Assembly: GCA_046350095.1 (NCBI GenBank)
Contig: JAXMBA010000010.1
Span: 1-64,000, forward strand
Length of the DNA stretch: 64,000 nt
Reading direction: 5' to 3'
Origin: Urbifossiella sp046350095
Lineage (GTDB): Bacteria > Planctomycetota > Planctomycetia > Gemmatales > Gemmataceae
The notes beneath the pieces are model-generated. The model saw nothing but the letters and a program-made list of their open reading frames with translations. It was not told the origin of the DNA and searched no databases. This document shows positions 28,795 through 37,521 of this stretch, one piece after another (the stretch's first letter is position 1; each line of letters begins with the position of its first letter). The translations under genes and the position numbers were made by a program.

Positions 28795-29572
28795 CGGTAA
28801 CTCCCTTCGACGCGAGCCCGAGTTCGGCCGCGAGGTCGTGGAACTTTGCCATCCCGGCGAGCTCCCGCGGGCCGAGGTCGTAGCGAATCACAGTTTCGAG
28901 GTAGCGGCGGCAGAACCCGGGGTCGAGCCCCAGCCCCGCCGCCTCACGCTGGGCGATGGCACCGGCCGCGGCCAGTCCTGCGTCCTTCGCCGAGTGGAAC
29001 GCGGCTTCCGCTTCGCCGAGCTCAACTCCGGGGCGGACGGCCCACAGGGCGTACACGAACGGCAGGCCGGTCCAGTCGGCCCACTCCTGGCCGAGGTCGT
29101 AGGCGTAGCGGTAGCCCGGGAGGCAGGCCCGCATCGCCCGGTCGCCGATGAGTAGGACCGCGTCGGTGACGAGGTCGTCGGCGGGGGCGTCGATCGGCAG
29201 CGGCTCAACCCGCGGGCGGACGCCGTACCGCTTCCGCAGCAAGATTTGCGTGAGGGCGGCGCTCGTGCGGGAGCCTTCGTCGAGGGACACGCTACGAATG
29301 TCGGCCCACGGCACGCGGCTGAACAGTGTGACGCTCAGGACGGGGCCGCGTGAGCCGATAGCGATGCCGGGGACGAAAGTATAGCCGGGGCCGCGAAAGT
29401 ATTCGACCACGGGGATGAGGCCGACGTCGATGTCGCCGCGGGCCAACTGGTCGGCGAGGCGGCTCGGCAGGGCGAACGACAGGTCGACGTGCGGGGCGAA
29501 CTCGGTGAGCCGTTCGACGAGCGGCTTCGTGTTCAGGTAGTTGACCGCGCCGACGCGCAGTGTGGTGGCCAT
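28754..29572 (-). CDS. mqnA: Chorismate dehydratase
   Basis: This encodes 272 residues with the periplasmic-binding-protein-like fold of MqnA but no signal peptide. The N-terminal VGAVNYLNTKPLVERL, the LARGDIDVGLIPVVEYF block and the SVSLDEGSRTSAALTQILL block are hallmarks. The enzyme removes water from chorismate to start the futalosine menaquinone pathway, with mqnC directly downstream and overlapping by 41 bases. The ATG at 29572 is the first of the frame and is well placed. Confidence 0.93.
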   Translation of the reverse strand: MATTLRVGAVNYLNTKPLVERLTEFAPHVDLSFALPSRLADQLARGDIDVGLIPVVEYFRGPGYTFVPGIAIGSRGPVLSVTLFSRVPWADIRSVSLDEGSRTSAALTQILLRKRYGVRPRVEPLPIDAPADDLVTDAVLLIGDRAMRACLPGYRYAYDLGQEWADWTGLPFVYALWAVRPGVELGEAEAAFHSAKDAGLAAAGAIAQREAAGLGLDPGFCRRYLETVIRYDLGPRELAGMAKFHDLAAELGLASKGVTGVRQHRPDLVESR

Positions 29573-29657
29573 CTCTCCCGGTCCTTCCCGGCAGGGTCGC
29601 AGCCGTCAGGATAGGAACCGCGGACCGGTGGGGAACCGCAACACGTCCAACGAAGAA

Positions 29658-29681
29658 GCCCGGGGACGACTGTCCCCGGGC
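29658..29681 (-). terminator. Hairpin after the YTV gene
   Basis: GCCCGGGGAC and GTCCCCGGGC form a ten-base perfect stem with loop GACT. On the minus strand it follows the YTV stop at 29705 and has only a weak T-run. The core sequence belongs to a small hairpin family seen at four places in the window. Confidence 0.6.
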
Positions 29682-29704
29682 CTCGGTGCTTCACACTACT
29701 CGGC

Positions 29705-31660
29705 TCACGGGCAGGCCGGGGCACAAACCGGCACGCACCGCGTCACGCAGTACGTCACCGTGTAGGGCTCCATGCTGCACGTCGTCACCGGCACCATGCG
29801 GCAGTGGGTTTCGGGGATCACCTTGCACGTCGTGTGCGGGACGTACCGCACCCGCTCCTCGCAGACGTGGTTCACCCGGCACTGCCGGACCACCTGCTGC
29901 CGCTGCTCCGTCTCGACGCGGCAGGTCGTGACCGGGATGTGCCGAACGATCTCCTGCGGCACCTGGTCCACGACGCAGCGCGTCTCGTGGCGGACGTGCT
30001 GCTCGGGCACCATCCGGCACGTCGTGTACGGCACCTGACGGACGACCGTTTCCGGGACCATCGTGCAGTGCCGACGCGTCTCGTAGCGGACGTGCTGCTC
30101 GCACTCCCACCGGCAGGTCGTGTACGGCACCTGGCACGTCCGCACCTCGGGGACGCTGTAGCATCGCTGCTGCGTCACCATCCGCACGTGCGTCTCGGGG
30201 ACCATGCGGCAGGTCGTGTAGCACTGGCGGTGGACGCGGTGTTCGGGCACGGTGTAGCAGCGGGTCCGCGTCTCGTAGCGGACGTGCTGCTCGGGCACCA
30301 TCCGGCAGGTCGTGTACGGCACCTGGCACACCTTCTCTTCCGGCACGGTGTAGCAGCGGGTCCGCGTCTCGTAGCGGACGTGCTGCTCGGGCACCATGCG
30401 GCACACCGTCCGCGTGCAGGTGCGGTACTCGGTGCAGGGCACCTGGCGGCACACCGGCACCTGGACCGTGGTGCAGACCGGCTTGCACACCGTGCGGCAC
30501 TCGCGGACGACGCGGCACTCCTCGTGCGGCACCCACACCTTGCGGCACACGGTGCGGCCGGGACACTGCACCTGTTGCTGCACCACCGGACCCGGGCAGT
30601 AGTGGCTCGTGCAGGTGCAGGGGTCGAACACGCACGTGCCGGGGAGCCGCACGCAGCGGGTCACCACCGGGCCGGGGACGTGTTCGGTCACCGTCTCGTA
30701 GCGGCCGGTGCAGACTTTCTCGACCCGCTCGGTGACGACCGGCTCCTGCACGTAGTGGACGCGCTGCTCGGTGCGGTAGCTCACCTCCGTCTTGTACGTC
30801 GTTACCGGCACCGAGTACGTCTGCGTGTCGTACACCGGGCGACAGGTCGTGTACGGCACGCACACCTGGTACGGCTCGGTCACGGTACGGTGCGTCACGT
30901 AGCGGTGTTCGCGGACGTGCTGCTCGTACTCCGGCCGGTAGGTCGTGTACGGGATGGCCACCTGGTAGCACTCGCGCTCGGTGCGGTACGTGGTGACCGG
31001 GATCTCGCGGACGTGCTGCTCGTACACAGGGCGGTTAACCGTGTACGGCACCGCCACCTGGTACTGCTCGACGACCGGGCGGTGGACGGTGTAGCTGTGC
31101 GTGCGGACGTGCTGCTCGTACACCGGCCGCCGCGTCGTGTACGGGATGGCGACCTGGTACTCGGTCACCTGGGGCCGCATCACCGTGTGGGCCACCTCGC
31201 GGCAGTGCTGCTCGTACACCGGCCGCATCGTCACGTACGGTACTTCGACCTGGAACGTCCGCGTCACCGGCCGCATGACCGTGTGTCGCTGCTCCTGAAT
31301 GTGCGTCTCGTAGACCGGCTTCTGCACGGTGTAGCAGCGGACGGTGTCGAAGTACTCGACGACCGGGCGGGTGACGGTGTACTTCTCGGCGTGGCAGGTC
31401 GTCTCCTGCACGGTGCGGTAGGTCGTGTACTGCTCCGGCTGGTAGCACGTCTTGTAGACGGGCCGGTAGCACACCTTCTGGCACTGCTCCACGACCGTCT
31501 GGAACTGAACGGCCGGGGCGCAAGCGTCGGGGACGCACTGGTCGGGGCTGACGCACGCCCGCGGGAACCGGCACGCGCCCACGTGCCCGGCCTCGGCGTC
31601 GCCCCCGCTTCCGATCAGGCCGGCCGCGGCCAGCAGCCCTGCCACCACCCACGTCCTCAT
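29705..31660 (-). CDS. YTV-repeat cysteine-rich exported protein
   Basis: This encodes 651 residues. A signal peptide (MRTWVVAGLLAAAGLIGSGG, cut near residue 25) leads into about twenty tandem repeats. The unit is about 25-28 residues and contains Y-T-V or VPYTT followed by RPVYEQHVR or RMVPEQHVRYETR. Cys is frequent and regular, especially in the C-terminal half. This is the YTV family, known essentially from planctomycetes and associated with the protein cell wall; disulphide cross-linking is likely. The ATG at 31660 is chosen over an upstream 77-residue extension that lacks a signal. Because of the repeats, several antisense and out-of-frame reading frames are open here and are not genes. 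Confidence 0.9.
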   Translation of the reverse strand: MRTWVVAGLLAAAGLIGSGGDAEAGHVGACRFPRACVSPDQCVPDACAPAVQFQTVVEQCQKVCYRPVYKTCYQPEQYTTYRTVQETTCHAEKYTVTRPVVEYFDTVRCYTVQKPVYETHIQEQRHTVMRPVTRTFQVEVPYVTMRPVYEQHCREVAHTVMRPQVTEYQVAIPYTTRRPVYEQHVRTHSYTVHRPVVEQYQVAVPYTVNRPVYEQHVREIPVTTYRTERECYQVAIPYTTYRPEYEQHVREHRYVTHRTVTEPYQVCVPYTTCRPVYDTQTYSVPVTTYKTEVSYRTEQRVHYVQEPVVTERVEKVCTGRYETVTEHVPGPVVTRCVRLPGTCVFDPCTCTSHYCPGPVVQQQVQCPGRTVCRKVWVPHEECRVVRECRTVCKPVCTTVQVPVCRQVPCTEYRTCTRTVCRMVPEQHVRYETRTRCYTVPEEKVCQVPYTTCRMVPEQHVRYETRTRCYTVPEHRVHRQCYTTCRMVPETHVRMVTQQRCYSVPEVRTCQVPYTTCRWECEQHVRYETRRHCTMVPETVVRQVPYTTCRMVPEQHVRHETRCVVDQVPQEIVRHIPVTTCRVETEQRQQVVRQCRVNHVCEERVRYVPHTTCKVIPETHCRMVPVTTCSMEPYTVTYCVTRCVPVCAPACP

Positions 31661-31911
31661 GGTGATCCCCCGCGGCGCTCGTCTGAAAAGTCGGCCCGGC
31701 CCCGGTCCCCCGACCGACCGCCGGACGCTGCTGCTAGTTTTCACCACGAGCCACACGGGCAACAGGCAATCCGGCCCGAACCGCGCAACCTCCCGCCCTC
31801 TCCCCGCCGCGCAACCCGCGCCACACCCGGAACCGCGCCGACCGTCAGGCCGGGCGCCGCCGGCACGACCCGACTTTCCGCGGCACGCCACCCCGCCGTA
31901 TCCTGGACGGC

Positions 31912-32766
31912 ATGACCACCCCCGTGCTCGACCGCGAGGAGTATGTCGAACAGGCGTACTTGTTCCGCACCGTCCGCGAGCGCCTCGGCGAGAACCTGCC
32001 GGTGCAGGACATTCTGCTCGCAGCTCACGACGAACTGCTCACGACCACACGCCTGCCGTTCGCGGTGCAGTTCCTGGTCACAGAATTGAAGCACAGCGGC
32101 CACGTCGGCAACGGCTTCGCCAAGCTGCCGCACTACTTTACGCCGTTCCAGACGTTCGTGGTGACGCAGGCGGAGACGGCCGGGCAGAAGTTCGAGATGC
32201 GGACCGCCTTCCTGGTGCTGGAGCGGGAGGCGGCGTACAAGGCCGCCGCGGTGTCGCAGGCCGGGTTGTTCGTCTACCAGTTCGAGACCGTCACCCGCAA
32301 CCGCCTCGGCTACAATCCCGCCCTCGACGCCATGGCCCTCGACCCGCACTACGACCCGGTGTGGAAGGAGTTCGTCGCGTTCGCCCGGCGGCAGATGGGC
32401 GTCATCGACCTGGGGCAGCTCGTGTACTTAAGGTCGGAGCAGTACGTCGCGGACGTGCGGCGTAGCGAGCCGACCTACGAGCCGCCGGTGCCGCCGGTGT
32501 TCGGCGTGAAGGAGGGGAAGATCGGGAAGGCGAGCCGGGGGCGCGAACCGGTGTACCTGTTCTCCGCGCTTCAGCGGCAACTCGGCTACCCCGAGGTTCC
32601 GAAGCCGAACCAGCGCGACGACATGAAGACCAAGCTGGACGTGATTACGGCGAAGCTGAAGGAGCTGGAACAACGGCTGCGACTGGCCGAGGGCGAGCTC
32701 CGCGGGAGCGTCGACCTCAGCCAGTTCGGCAAACCGGACATCCTGAAGAAGGACGACGAGGAGTAG
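31912..32766 (+). CDS. Conserved-looking soluble protein of unknown function
   Basis: This encodes 284 residues, starting MTTPVLDREEYVEQAYLF. It is well folded in appearance and has no membrane span. It has an aromatic/helical first two-thirds (for example VTRNRLGYNPALDAMALDPH) and a C-terminal coiled coil (KLDVITAKLKELEQRLRLAE). I do not recognise a named domain. It is divergent from the YTV gene, separated by 251 bases in which I see no clear promoter, and convergent with the small gene at 32770. Confidence 0.7.
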   Translation: MTTPVLDREEYVEQAYLFRTVRERLGENLPVQDILLAAHDELLTTTRLPFAVQFLVTELKHSGHVGNGFAKLPHYFTPFQTFVVTQAETAGQKFEMRTAFLVLEREAAYKAAAVSQAGLFVYQFETVTRNRLGYNPALDAMALDPHYDPVWKEFVAFARRQMGVIDLGQLVYLRSEQYVADVRRSEPTYEPPVPPVFGVKEGKIGKASRGREPVYLFSALQRQLGYPEVPKPNQRDDMKTKLDVITAKLKELEQRLRLAEGELRGSVDLSQFGKPDILKKDDEE

Positions 32767-32769
32767 CCG

Positions 32770-32994
32770 TCACGCACTCGACGGCTGGCTCGGGCGGAAG
32801 GCCTGCATCACCTCGTACAGGTCTTGGCTGACCATGACCTCGTCGTCAAGGAAGTCGTTGATCCACACGTAGTTCATCCGCTGGGCCATGGCCGCGACGG
32901 GGAGCAGGTCGGCGAGACGGACGCGGACCTCGGGGTCGGGCCGCTCCGCGACTTCTTCGCTCGGCGGCTTGTAGAGGCGGAGCCGTGTGACCAT
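32770..32994 (-). CDS. Small hypothetical protein
   Basis: This encodes 74 residues from the ATG at 32994, which follows GGAGG at good spacing. It is acidic in the C-terminal half (YVWINDFLDDEVMVSQDLYE). There is no membrane span or metal motif. I do not recognise it. The 177 bases to the next gene (DUF1802, divergent) hold no feature I can name. Confidence 0.55.
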   Translation of the reverse strand: MVTRLRLYKPPSEEVAERPDPEVRVRLADLLPVAAMAQRMNYVWINDFLDDEVMVSQDLYEVMQAFRPSQPSSA

Positions 32995-33171
32995 GCGAAC
33001 CTCCGTGATCCTGCCGGGGCTCGGCCGCGTGAGCCGAACCCGTCGCTCATCCCTCCTTTCGACCCGCCGCACCCTGTCGCTTAAGTCCGGACGGCGGGAC
33101 TGGGCGATTCCGGCGCCCGGCCCGGTAAAATGTGTCGGGTGGTCAAGCGGTCCGGCAGTGGGGGGCGGGAG

Positions 33172-33768
33172 ATGGCGAGGGTGGCGTTCAAGGAGTGGGC
33201 AGCGATTTGTCGGGCGCTCGCTGACGGGCGGCAGGCCGTCATCCTCCGCAAAGGCGGCATTGCCGAAACTGCTGGCGTATTCCGCCCCGAACACGAGCGA
33301 TTTCTGCTCTACCCGACGCACTTTCACGAGCAGCACCGCACCGGCATCAAGTCCGATATAGTCGCGCTCCTCGACGACGCCGAGGCCGACCGGCCGCCGA
33401 GCGGCGTTCTCCGCTTCTCGCACCTCGCCGACGTGACCGCCGTGCGAAAGGTGACGGAACTGGGCCGAATTCTGGCCCTGGACGGCTTGCACGGCTGGAC
33501 CGCAGACACCGTCCGCCAGCGCTTCCACTACCGCACGCCGGGGCTATTCGTGCTGACTGTGCGGGTGTCGGCACTGCCAGCGCCGGTCGAGGTACCAGAG
33601 CGGCCCGACTACGCCGGCTGCAAGACGTGGGTTGAACTCGTGGGCGACGTGCCGACCGTTGGCGCGCCTGTTCTCGCGACTCGGCGTTCGCGGCCTACTC
33701 GGCGAAGGTGGACGGCGCCGCCTGAGCGAACAGCAGCTCGTCCTCCTGACGCTCAAAAACCGTCGTAG
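33172..33768 (+). CDS. DUF1802 protein with altered (frameshifted) C-terminus
   Basis: This encodes 198 residues from the ATG at 33172. The DUF1802 signature FKEWAAICRALADGRQAVIL then RKGGIAE, and FLLYPTHFHEQH, is clear. The body is normal to DYAGCKTWVELVGDVPTVGA. After that the frame turns to Arg/Pro-rich text to the stop at 33768. The alternative frame from about 33678 reads DSAFAAYSAKVDGAA and stops at about 33725, as DUF1802 homologues would be expected to end. A lost base near 33676 has therefore replaced the last 16 or so residues with about 30 others. Function of the family is unknown. The shifted tail overlaps the decayed selA 3' end. Confidence 0.75.
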   Translation: MARVAFKEWAAICRALADGRQAVILRKGGIAETAGVFRPEHERFLLYPTHFHEQHRTGIKSDIVALLDDAEADRPPSGVLRFSHLADVTAVRKVTELGRILALDGLHGWTADTVRQRFHYRTPGLFVLTVRVSALPAPVEVPERPDYAGCKTWVELVGDVPTVGAPVLATRRSRPTRRRWTAPPERTAARPPDAQKPS

Positions 33769-35040
33769 GTCGAGAAACCGCCCGCGGCACGGACGCGCTG
33801 ACCGCAGGCGACCCGCCCGCAGCCGCTCAACCACTTCGCCTCGTTCGCCGTGTGGACTGCGACGACCGCGGTCGGCACCGCCACATCGAGGGTGACCGCC
33901 ACCGACGTACGCCACGTCCGCCGTCACGTATCGGCCTTTATACCGACGCCGCGGAGGCGTTCTGCGAAGTGTTCCGCGTGCCGTCAACTCAGGGAGTGGC
34001 GTCGTCCTTCGTAGCGCACAGGATTTCGCGGCGGGCGCGTTCCGGGTCGCGGTACAGCCGCAGCGTGACTTCCGAGCGCGCGACGTCAACTTGTCGAGCC
34101 GGAACGCGCATTAGCGGGTCGGCCTCGATCCGCCGGATCAGGTCGGCACGGCGGCGCTCGATTCCGCCTGCGGCCCCGCCGGGAGCTTGTCGCCGCTGAA
34201 CAGTACGAGATCGGCCCCGGCCGCGATGCCGCCCGAGACGGGCGGCTCGCCGGGAAGGCCGAACGGCGCTTGGAAGATCGCCTGCCCACTGCCGGCGTCG
34301 TCGATCACCGGTAGTCCTTAAAATGCGTGCGGCCGACTGCTCGAGTTCATCAAGTCGAGCCGCTTGGTGTACCCGCGAAGCCGGTAGTTGCTGGTGTGGA
34401 CTCGCATGATCGCCGCGGTGTTCGGCCCGATCGCGTTCGTAGTCGGTCACCCGCGTAGCTGTTCGTCGTGCCCGCCGAAGCGTGCTGCCGCTCACGTGAT
34501 GTCGGGGATGCGGAACCACCGCCGTGGAGAAGGTCTCGATCAACTGGCCACGCTGACCACGATCACCTCGCGTCCGGCGGCGACGGCTCGGAGCACGATA
34601 ACCGTCGCGGCCGCGTTGTTCACGACGTCGCCGCTTCCGCTCCGGTGACAGCGCGAGGATCCGTCGCGAACGGCGTCCTGCGGCCACGCCCTGCCGGTGG
34701 CCAGGTCGAGGTTCAGTTCGGGTACCCGCGGCCGGCCTCGAACGCCGCCTGAGCAGCTCTTCGCGGGGGTGCCCGGCCGAGGTTCGTGTGTAGCACCACG
34801 CCGGTCGCGTTGATGACGGGCCGAAGTCGCGGGATCGCTGCCACGTCGAGCCGCGCACCACCGCGGCAGCAGCGATGGCTCGCGGACACGTCCTCCGCTA
34901 GGCCTTGAGCGGCGATCCTGGCGTAGCGATTCAGTTGACCCGCGCGGCGGCGGTCCGGTATCAGTGACGATCACGCCGACTGCGGCGGCCGTTTCGAGCA
35001 CGCGGGCGACGGCTGGGAGGTCGCGGAACGGGTTGCTCAT
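33695..35040 (-). pseudogene. selA: Decayed selA (L-seryl-tRNA(Sec) selenium transferase)
   Basis: The full length of SelA (about 1.35 kb) is recognisable in three interleaved frames. It starts MSNPFRDLPAVARVLETAAA at 35040. Then VINATGVVLHTNLGRAP appears near 34820-34770, followed by LNLDLATGR and VVNNAAATVIVLRAVAAGRE. Further on are QLIETFSTAVVP, DLVLFSGDKLPAGPQA (with the PLP lysine) and TLRLYRDPERARREI. The end is VAYVGGG and LRTVFERQEDELLFAQ. At least six frame changes and an internal stop separate these pieces. The normal enzyme makes selenocysteinyl-tRNA from seryl-tRNA(Sec). No selB or tRNA-Sec is in the window. Neighbouring genes are intact on the right, so the damage is local. Confidence 0.9.
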
Positions 35041-35109
35041 GCCACTGTTCTATCGGGGTCGGTACAATGGCAGGGACGATCCTTCGGCGGAATCCCATCG
35101 GAACGCGTG

Positions 35110-35991
35110 ATGGAACTTCACCAGTTGCGATACTTCGTGGCCGTGGCCGAAACCGGAAGCTTCACCCGAGCCGCGGAGCGCGAGGGGGTAACGCAGCCGA
35201 CTCTCAGCGAGCAGGTGATCCGCCTCGAAGGCAAGCCGCACGGCGTCGGCCGCCGGCTGTTCGACCGCCTCGGTCGCAAGGTCGTGCTGACCGACGCCGG
35301 CCGCGAACTCCTCGGCCGGGCGCAGGGCATTCTCGCCGCCGTGAGCGAGGCGGAACGCGCCGTTCGCGATTCCGGGGAGGGCGGCCGCCTCCGCGCCGGA
35401 GCCATCCCCACGATCGCCCCGTTCCTACTGCCGGGCGTGGTGTCGCGCTTCACCAAGGCCAACCCCACGGTCCAGCTGCAGATTCATGAAGAGCGGACGG
35501 AACACCTCCTCGCCGAGCTCAACGCCGGCGAGTTGGACGTGGGTGTCATGGCACTGCCGGTCCGCGACGACCACCTTCACGTCGAGAAGTTGTTCGCCGA
35601 GCCGCTGGTCGTTGCCCTCCCCGCCGCCCACCGCCTCGCCGACCGCACCGTCGTGAAACTGGCCGACGTCCTGGACGAGCCGTTCATCCTTCTCGACGAC
35701 GTCCACTGCTTCGGCGACCAGGTGCTGAGCCTGTGCCGCCGCGACGGGGCGGAGCCGAAGGTGGTGTGCCGCGGCGAACAGATCGCCACGCTCCTCGGCA
35801 TGGTCGCGGCGGGGCAGGGCGTGTCGGTCGTGCCGGAGATGGCCGCGGTCGGCGACGCCCACCCGGGCCGCGTCTACCGGCCCATGGCGAAGCCGACCCC
35901 GTCACGCACGCTCTGTGCGGTGTGGCACAAGCAGCGCTACCGGCCGCCGTCACTGCGGGCGTTCGTGGAGGTAGTGAAGGGCGCGGGCTGA
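35110..35991 (+). CDS. oxyR: OxyR-like LysR-family regulator
   Basis: This encodes 293 residues (ATG at 35110; a GTG is one codon upstream). The N-terminal winged helix-turn-helix is typical (YFVAVAETGSFTRAAEREGV then TQPTLSEQV), with a slightly long EGKPHGVGRRLFDRLGR linker. The effector domain contains HCFGDQVLSLC with Cys200 and Cys209, nine apart and at almost the same positions as the redox pair C199/C208 of OxyR. It should sense peroxide and activate antioxidant genes. The genes it controls are not shown, but a Cys-type glutathione peroxidase lies 4.4 kb away. It starts 69 bases after the divergent, decayed selA. Confidence 0.8.
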   Translation: MELHQLRYFVAVAETGSFTRAAEREGVTQPTLSEQVIRLEGKPHGVGRRLFDRLGRKVVLTDAGRELLGRAQGILAAVSEAERAVRDSGEGGRLRAGAIPTIAPFLLPGVVSRFTKANPTVQLQIHEERTEHLLAELNAGELDVGVMALPVRDDHLHVEKLFAEPLVVALPAAHRLADRTVVKLADVLDEPFILLDDVHCFGDQVLSLCRRDGAEPKVVCRGEQIATLLGMVAAGQGVSVVPEMAAVGDAHPGRVYRPMAKPTPSRTLCAVWHKQRYRPPSLRAFVEVVKGAG

Positions 35992-37356
35992 TCACTCGAC
36001 GAGGCCGAGCGCCGCCTCGCGCATCCGCTCTAAAGCCTCGGCCGCGGCCAGCGCCGTTTCCGCCTCGGCGTGGTCGGCCACCAGGTCGAGGTCGGGCCAG
36101 AGCCAAGTCACTCCTTCGTCCGCGGCCGACAGCGCGGTCGCCTGCCGAACGGCCGGGTCTTCCGCGAGCAACCCCTGGGCGTATTCTCGCAGCGCCGCCA
36201 GTTCGCCGAACCGCGCCAGTGCTGCGACGGCGGTCCGGCGGACGTTCGCGTCGGCGTCACGGCGGGCCGCATGTAGCGCGGCGATGACGGCGGTCCGGTC
36301 GAAGGGTTCGGCCCAGCCGAAAGCAGCGACAGCCGCGCAGCGGGCGTTCGCGTCCGGGTGCGTCGCGCCGCCCAGTAGTACCCGCTCGACCCCCGGGCTG
36401 CGGGCGTTGCGGAGGCCGGCCAGCACGGCGGCAACGGTCGGACCAGGGCGGGGCGTGAAGAGGAGCCGCTCGGCCTGTTCCGCCAGGGCGGGGCCGTAGT
36501 CGCGGGTGAGCGCCCAGCGGAGGGCGCGGACGGCATCTGCCCACCACGACGAGCGGCGGTCCGGCAGCGACGGGAACAGCGCCGAAACGTCAGCCCGCAG
36601 GTCGTCTAGCACTCGAAGGGTGGCGGCCCGCTCCTCGTCGCCAGCAGTCGGGAAATTAGCCACCAGGCGGCGGCTGGCGTCGCGAAGCCAGCGCTGCCGG
36701 CGCTCGGTTGAAAGTGTCAGGCGGGCGAGGTGGCGCTCGGCGTGCTCGCGCTCCGCCGCCGGCAGAAGCTTCACCCACATTTCCCCACGGCGGGCCGCAC
36801 GCTCGGCTTCGATCATGGCGGCCGCGAGCCACGGGTCGGGCTCACCCGGCGACAGGTCGGCGAGGTGTTCGAGCAGCCCGGCCCGCACGAGTGAACCCAC
36901 ATCGAGCGCCCCGTCGCGGCCGCCGCGAGCGGTGCGGGCCAGCGCGCGGTACGCCGCGTGCCGGTCGGCGCGGGCGGGGCTCGTCAGCAGCATCGAGAAG
37001 TTTGGGAAGCCGACTGCCTCCGCGGATAGTAGCAGACCGCACGGCAAGCCGGCCGCGGCATCGGCACAACGGATCACAGCCGGCAGCGCGTCAGTACGGC
37101 CGACACGCCGCAACGCCGCCGCAATGCTGGCTCGGTGCCCGGCCTGTTCGTCGGCGTCCGGGCCGACCGGCTGGTTTAACTCCGCGACCAGGGCGGCGGT
37201 GTCGGTTGCGGGGAGGGGGCGGGTACCGCGGGCGACGGTGGTATTGGCGGGGACTGGTGGGCGGCGCGGAATCAGCCATCGACGAGGCCGCGGCCGGCGG
37301 TACGCCAGCCAGAACAGCCCCCCCGCGGCGACGAGTACGAACATGCCGGCCAGCAT
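35992..37356 (-). CDS. Membrane-anchored HEAT-repeat-like protein
   Basis: This encodes 454 residues. One N-terminal membrane span (MLAGMFVLVAAGGLFWLAY) is followed by a basic linker, then an all-helical alanine-rich body. The C-terminal third shows PBS/HEAT-like repeats: ATHPDANARCAAVAAFGWAE, AARRDADANVRRTAVAALAR and AEDPAVRQATALSAA. No catalytic motif is seen. Such proteins act as binding scaffolds, but I cannot name a partner. The convergent end meets the OxyR-like gene with no gap. Confidence 0.7.
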   Translation of the reverse strand: MLAGMFVLVAAGGLFWLAYRRPRPRRWLIPRRPPVPANTTVARGTRPLPATDTAALVAELNQPVGPDADEQAGHRASIAAALRRVGRTDALPAVIRCADAAAGLPCGLLLSAEAVGFPNFSMLLTSPARADRHAAYRALARTARGGRDGALDVGSLVRAGLLEHLADLSPGEPDPWLAAAMIEAERAARRGEMWVKLLPAAEREHAERHLARLTLSTERRQRWLRDASRRLVANFPTAGDEERAATLRVLDDLRADVSALFPSLPDRRSSWWADAVRALRWALTRDYGPALAEQAERLLFTPRPGPTVAAVLAGLRNARSPGVERVLLGGATHPDANARCAAVAAFGWAEPFDRTAVIAALHAARRDADANVRRTAVAALARFGELAALREYAQGLLAEDPAVRQATALSAADEGVTWLWPDLDLVADHAEAETALAAAEALERMREAALGLVE

Positions 37357-37386
37357 GACCCCGACTCCGTTACACGACTCCGACAG

Positions 37387-37458
37387 TCCTCCCGGCGGGG
37401 CTCGAACCCGCGACCACCGGCTTATCAGGCCGACGCTCTGCCGCTGAGCTACGGGAGG
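37387..37458 (-). tRNA. tRNA-Ile (anticodon GAT)
   Basis: A 72-base cloverleaf reads on the minus strand, with acceptor stem CCTCCCG/CGGGAGG, D-arm GCTC-AGCGGCA-GAGC, T-arm GCGGG-TTCGAGC-CCCGC and discriminator A. The anticodon loop CTGATAA gives GAT (Ile). CCA is not encoded. The D-loop is short. Confidence 0.9.
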
Positions 37459-37521
37459 GGAGTGAAAGCCGGCGTATGCCGTCGCGTATCATCGCTCCCT
37501 CCCTTCTCGCACGGTGTGGGT

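Noticed and set aside
29804..31915. 703-residue plus-strand frame opposite the YTV gene
   Set aside because: It mirrors the YTV repeats (VLLGHHPAGRVRHLA and similar) and has no start signal or family match; repeats keep other frames open.
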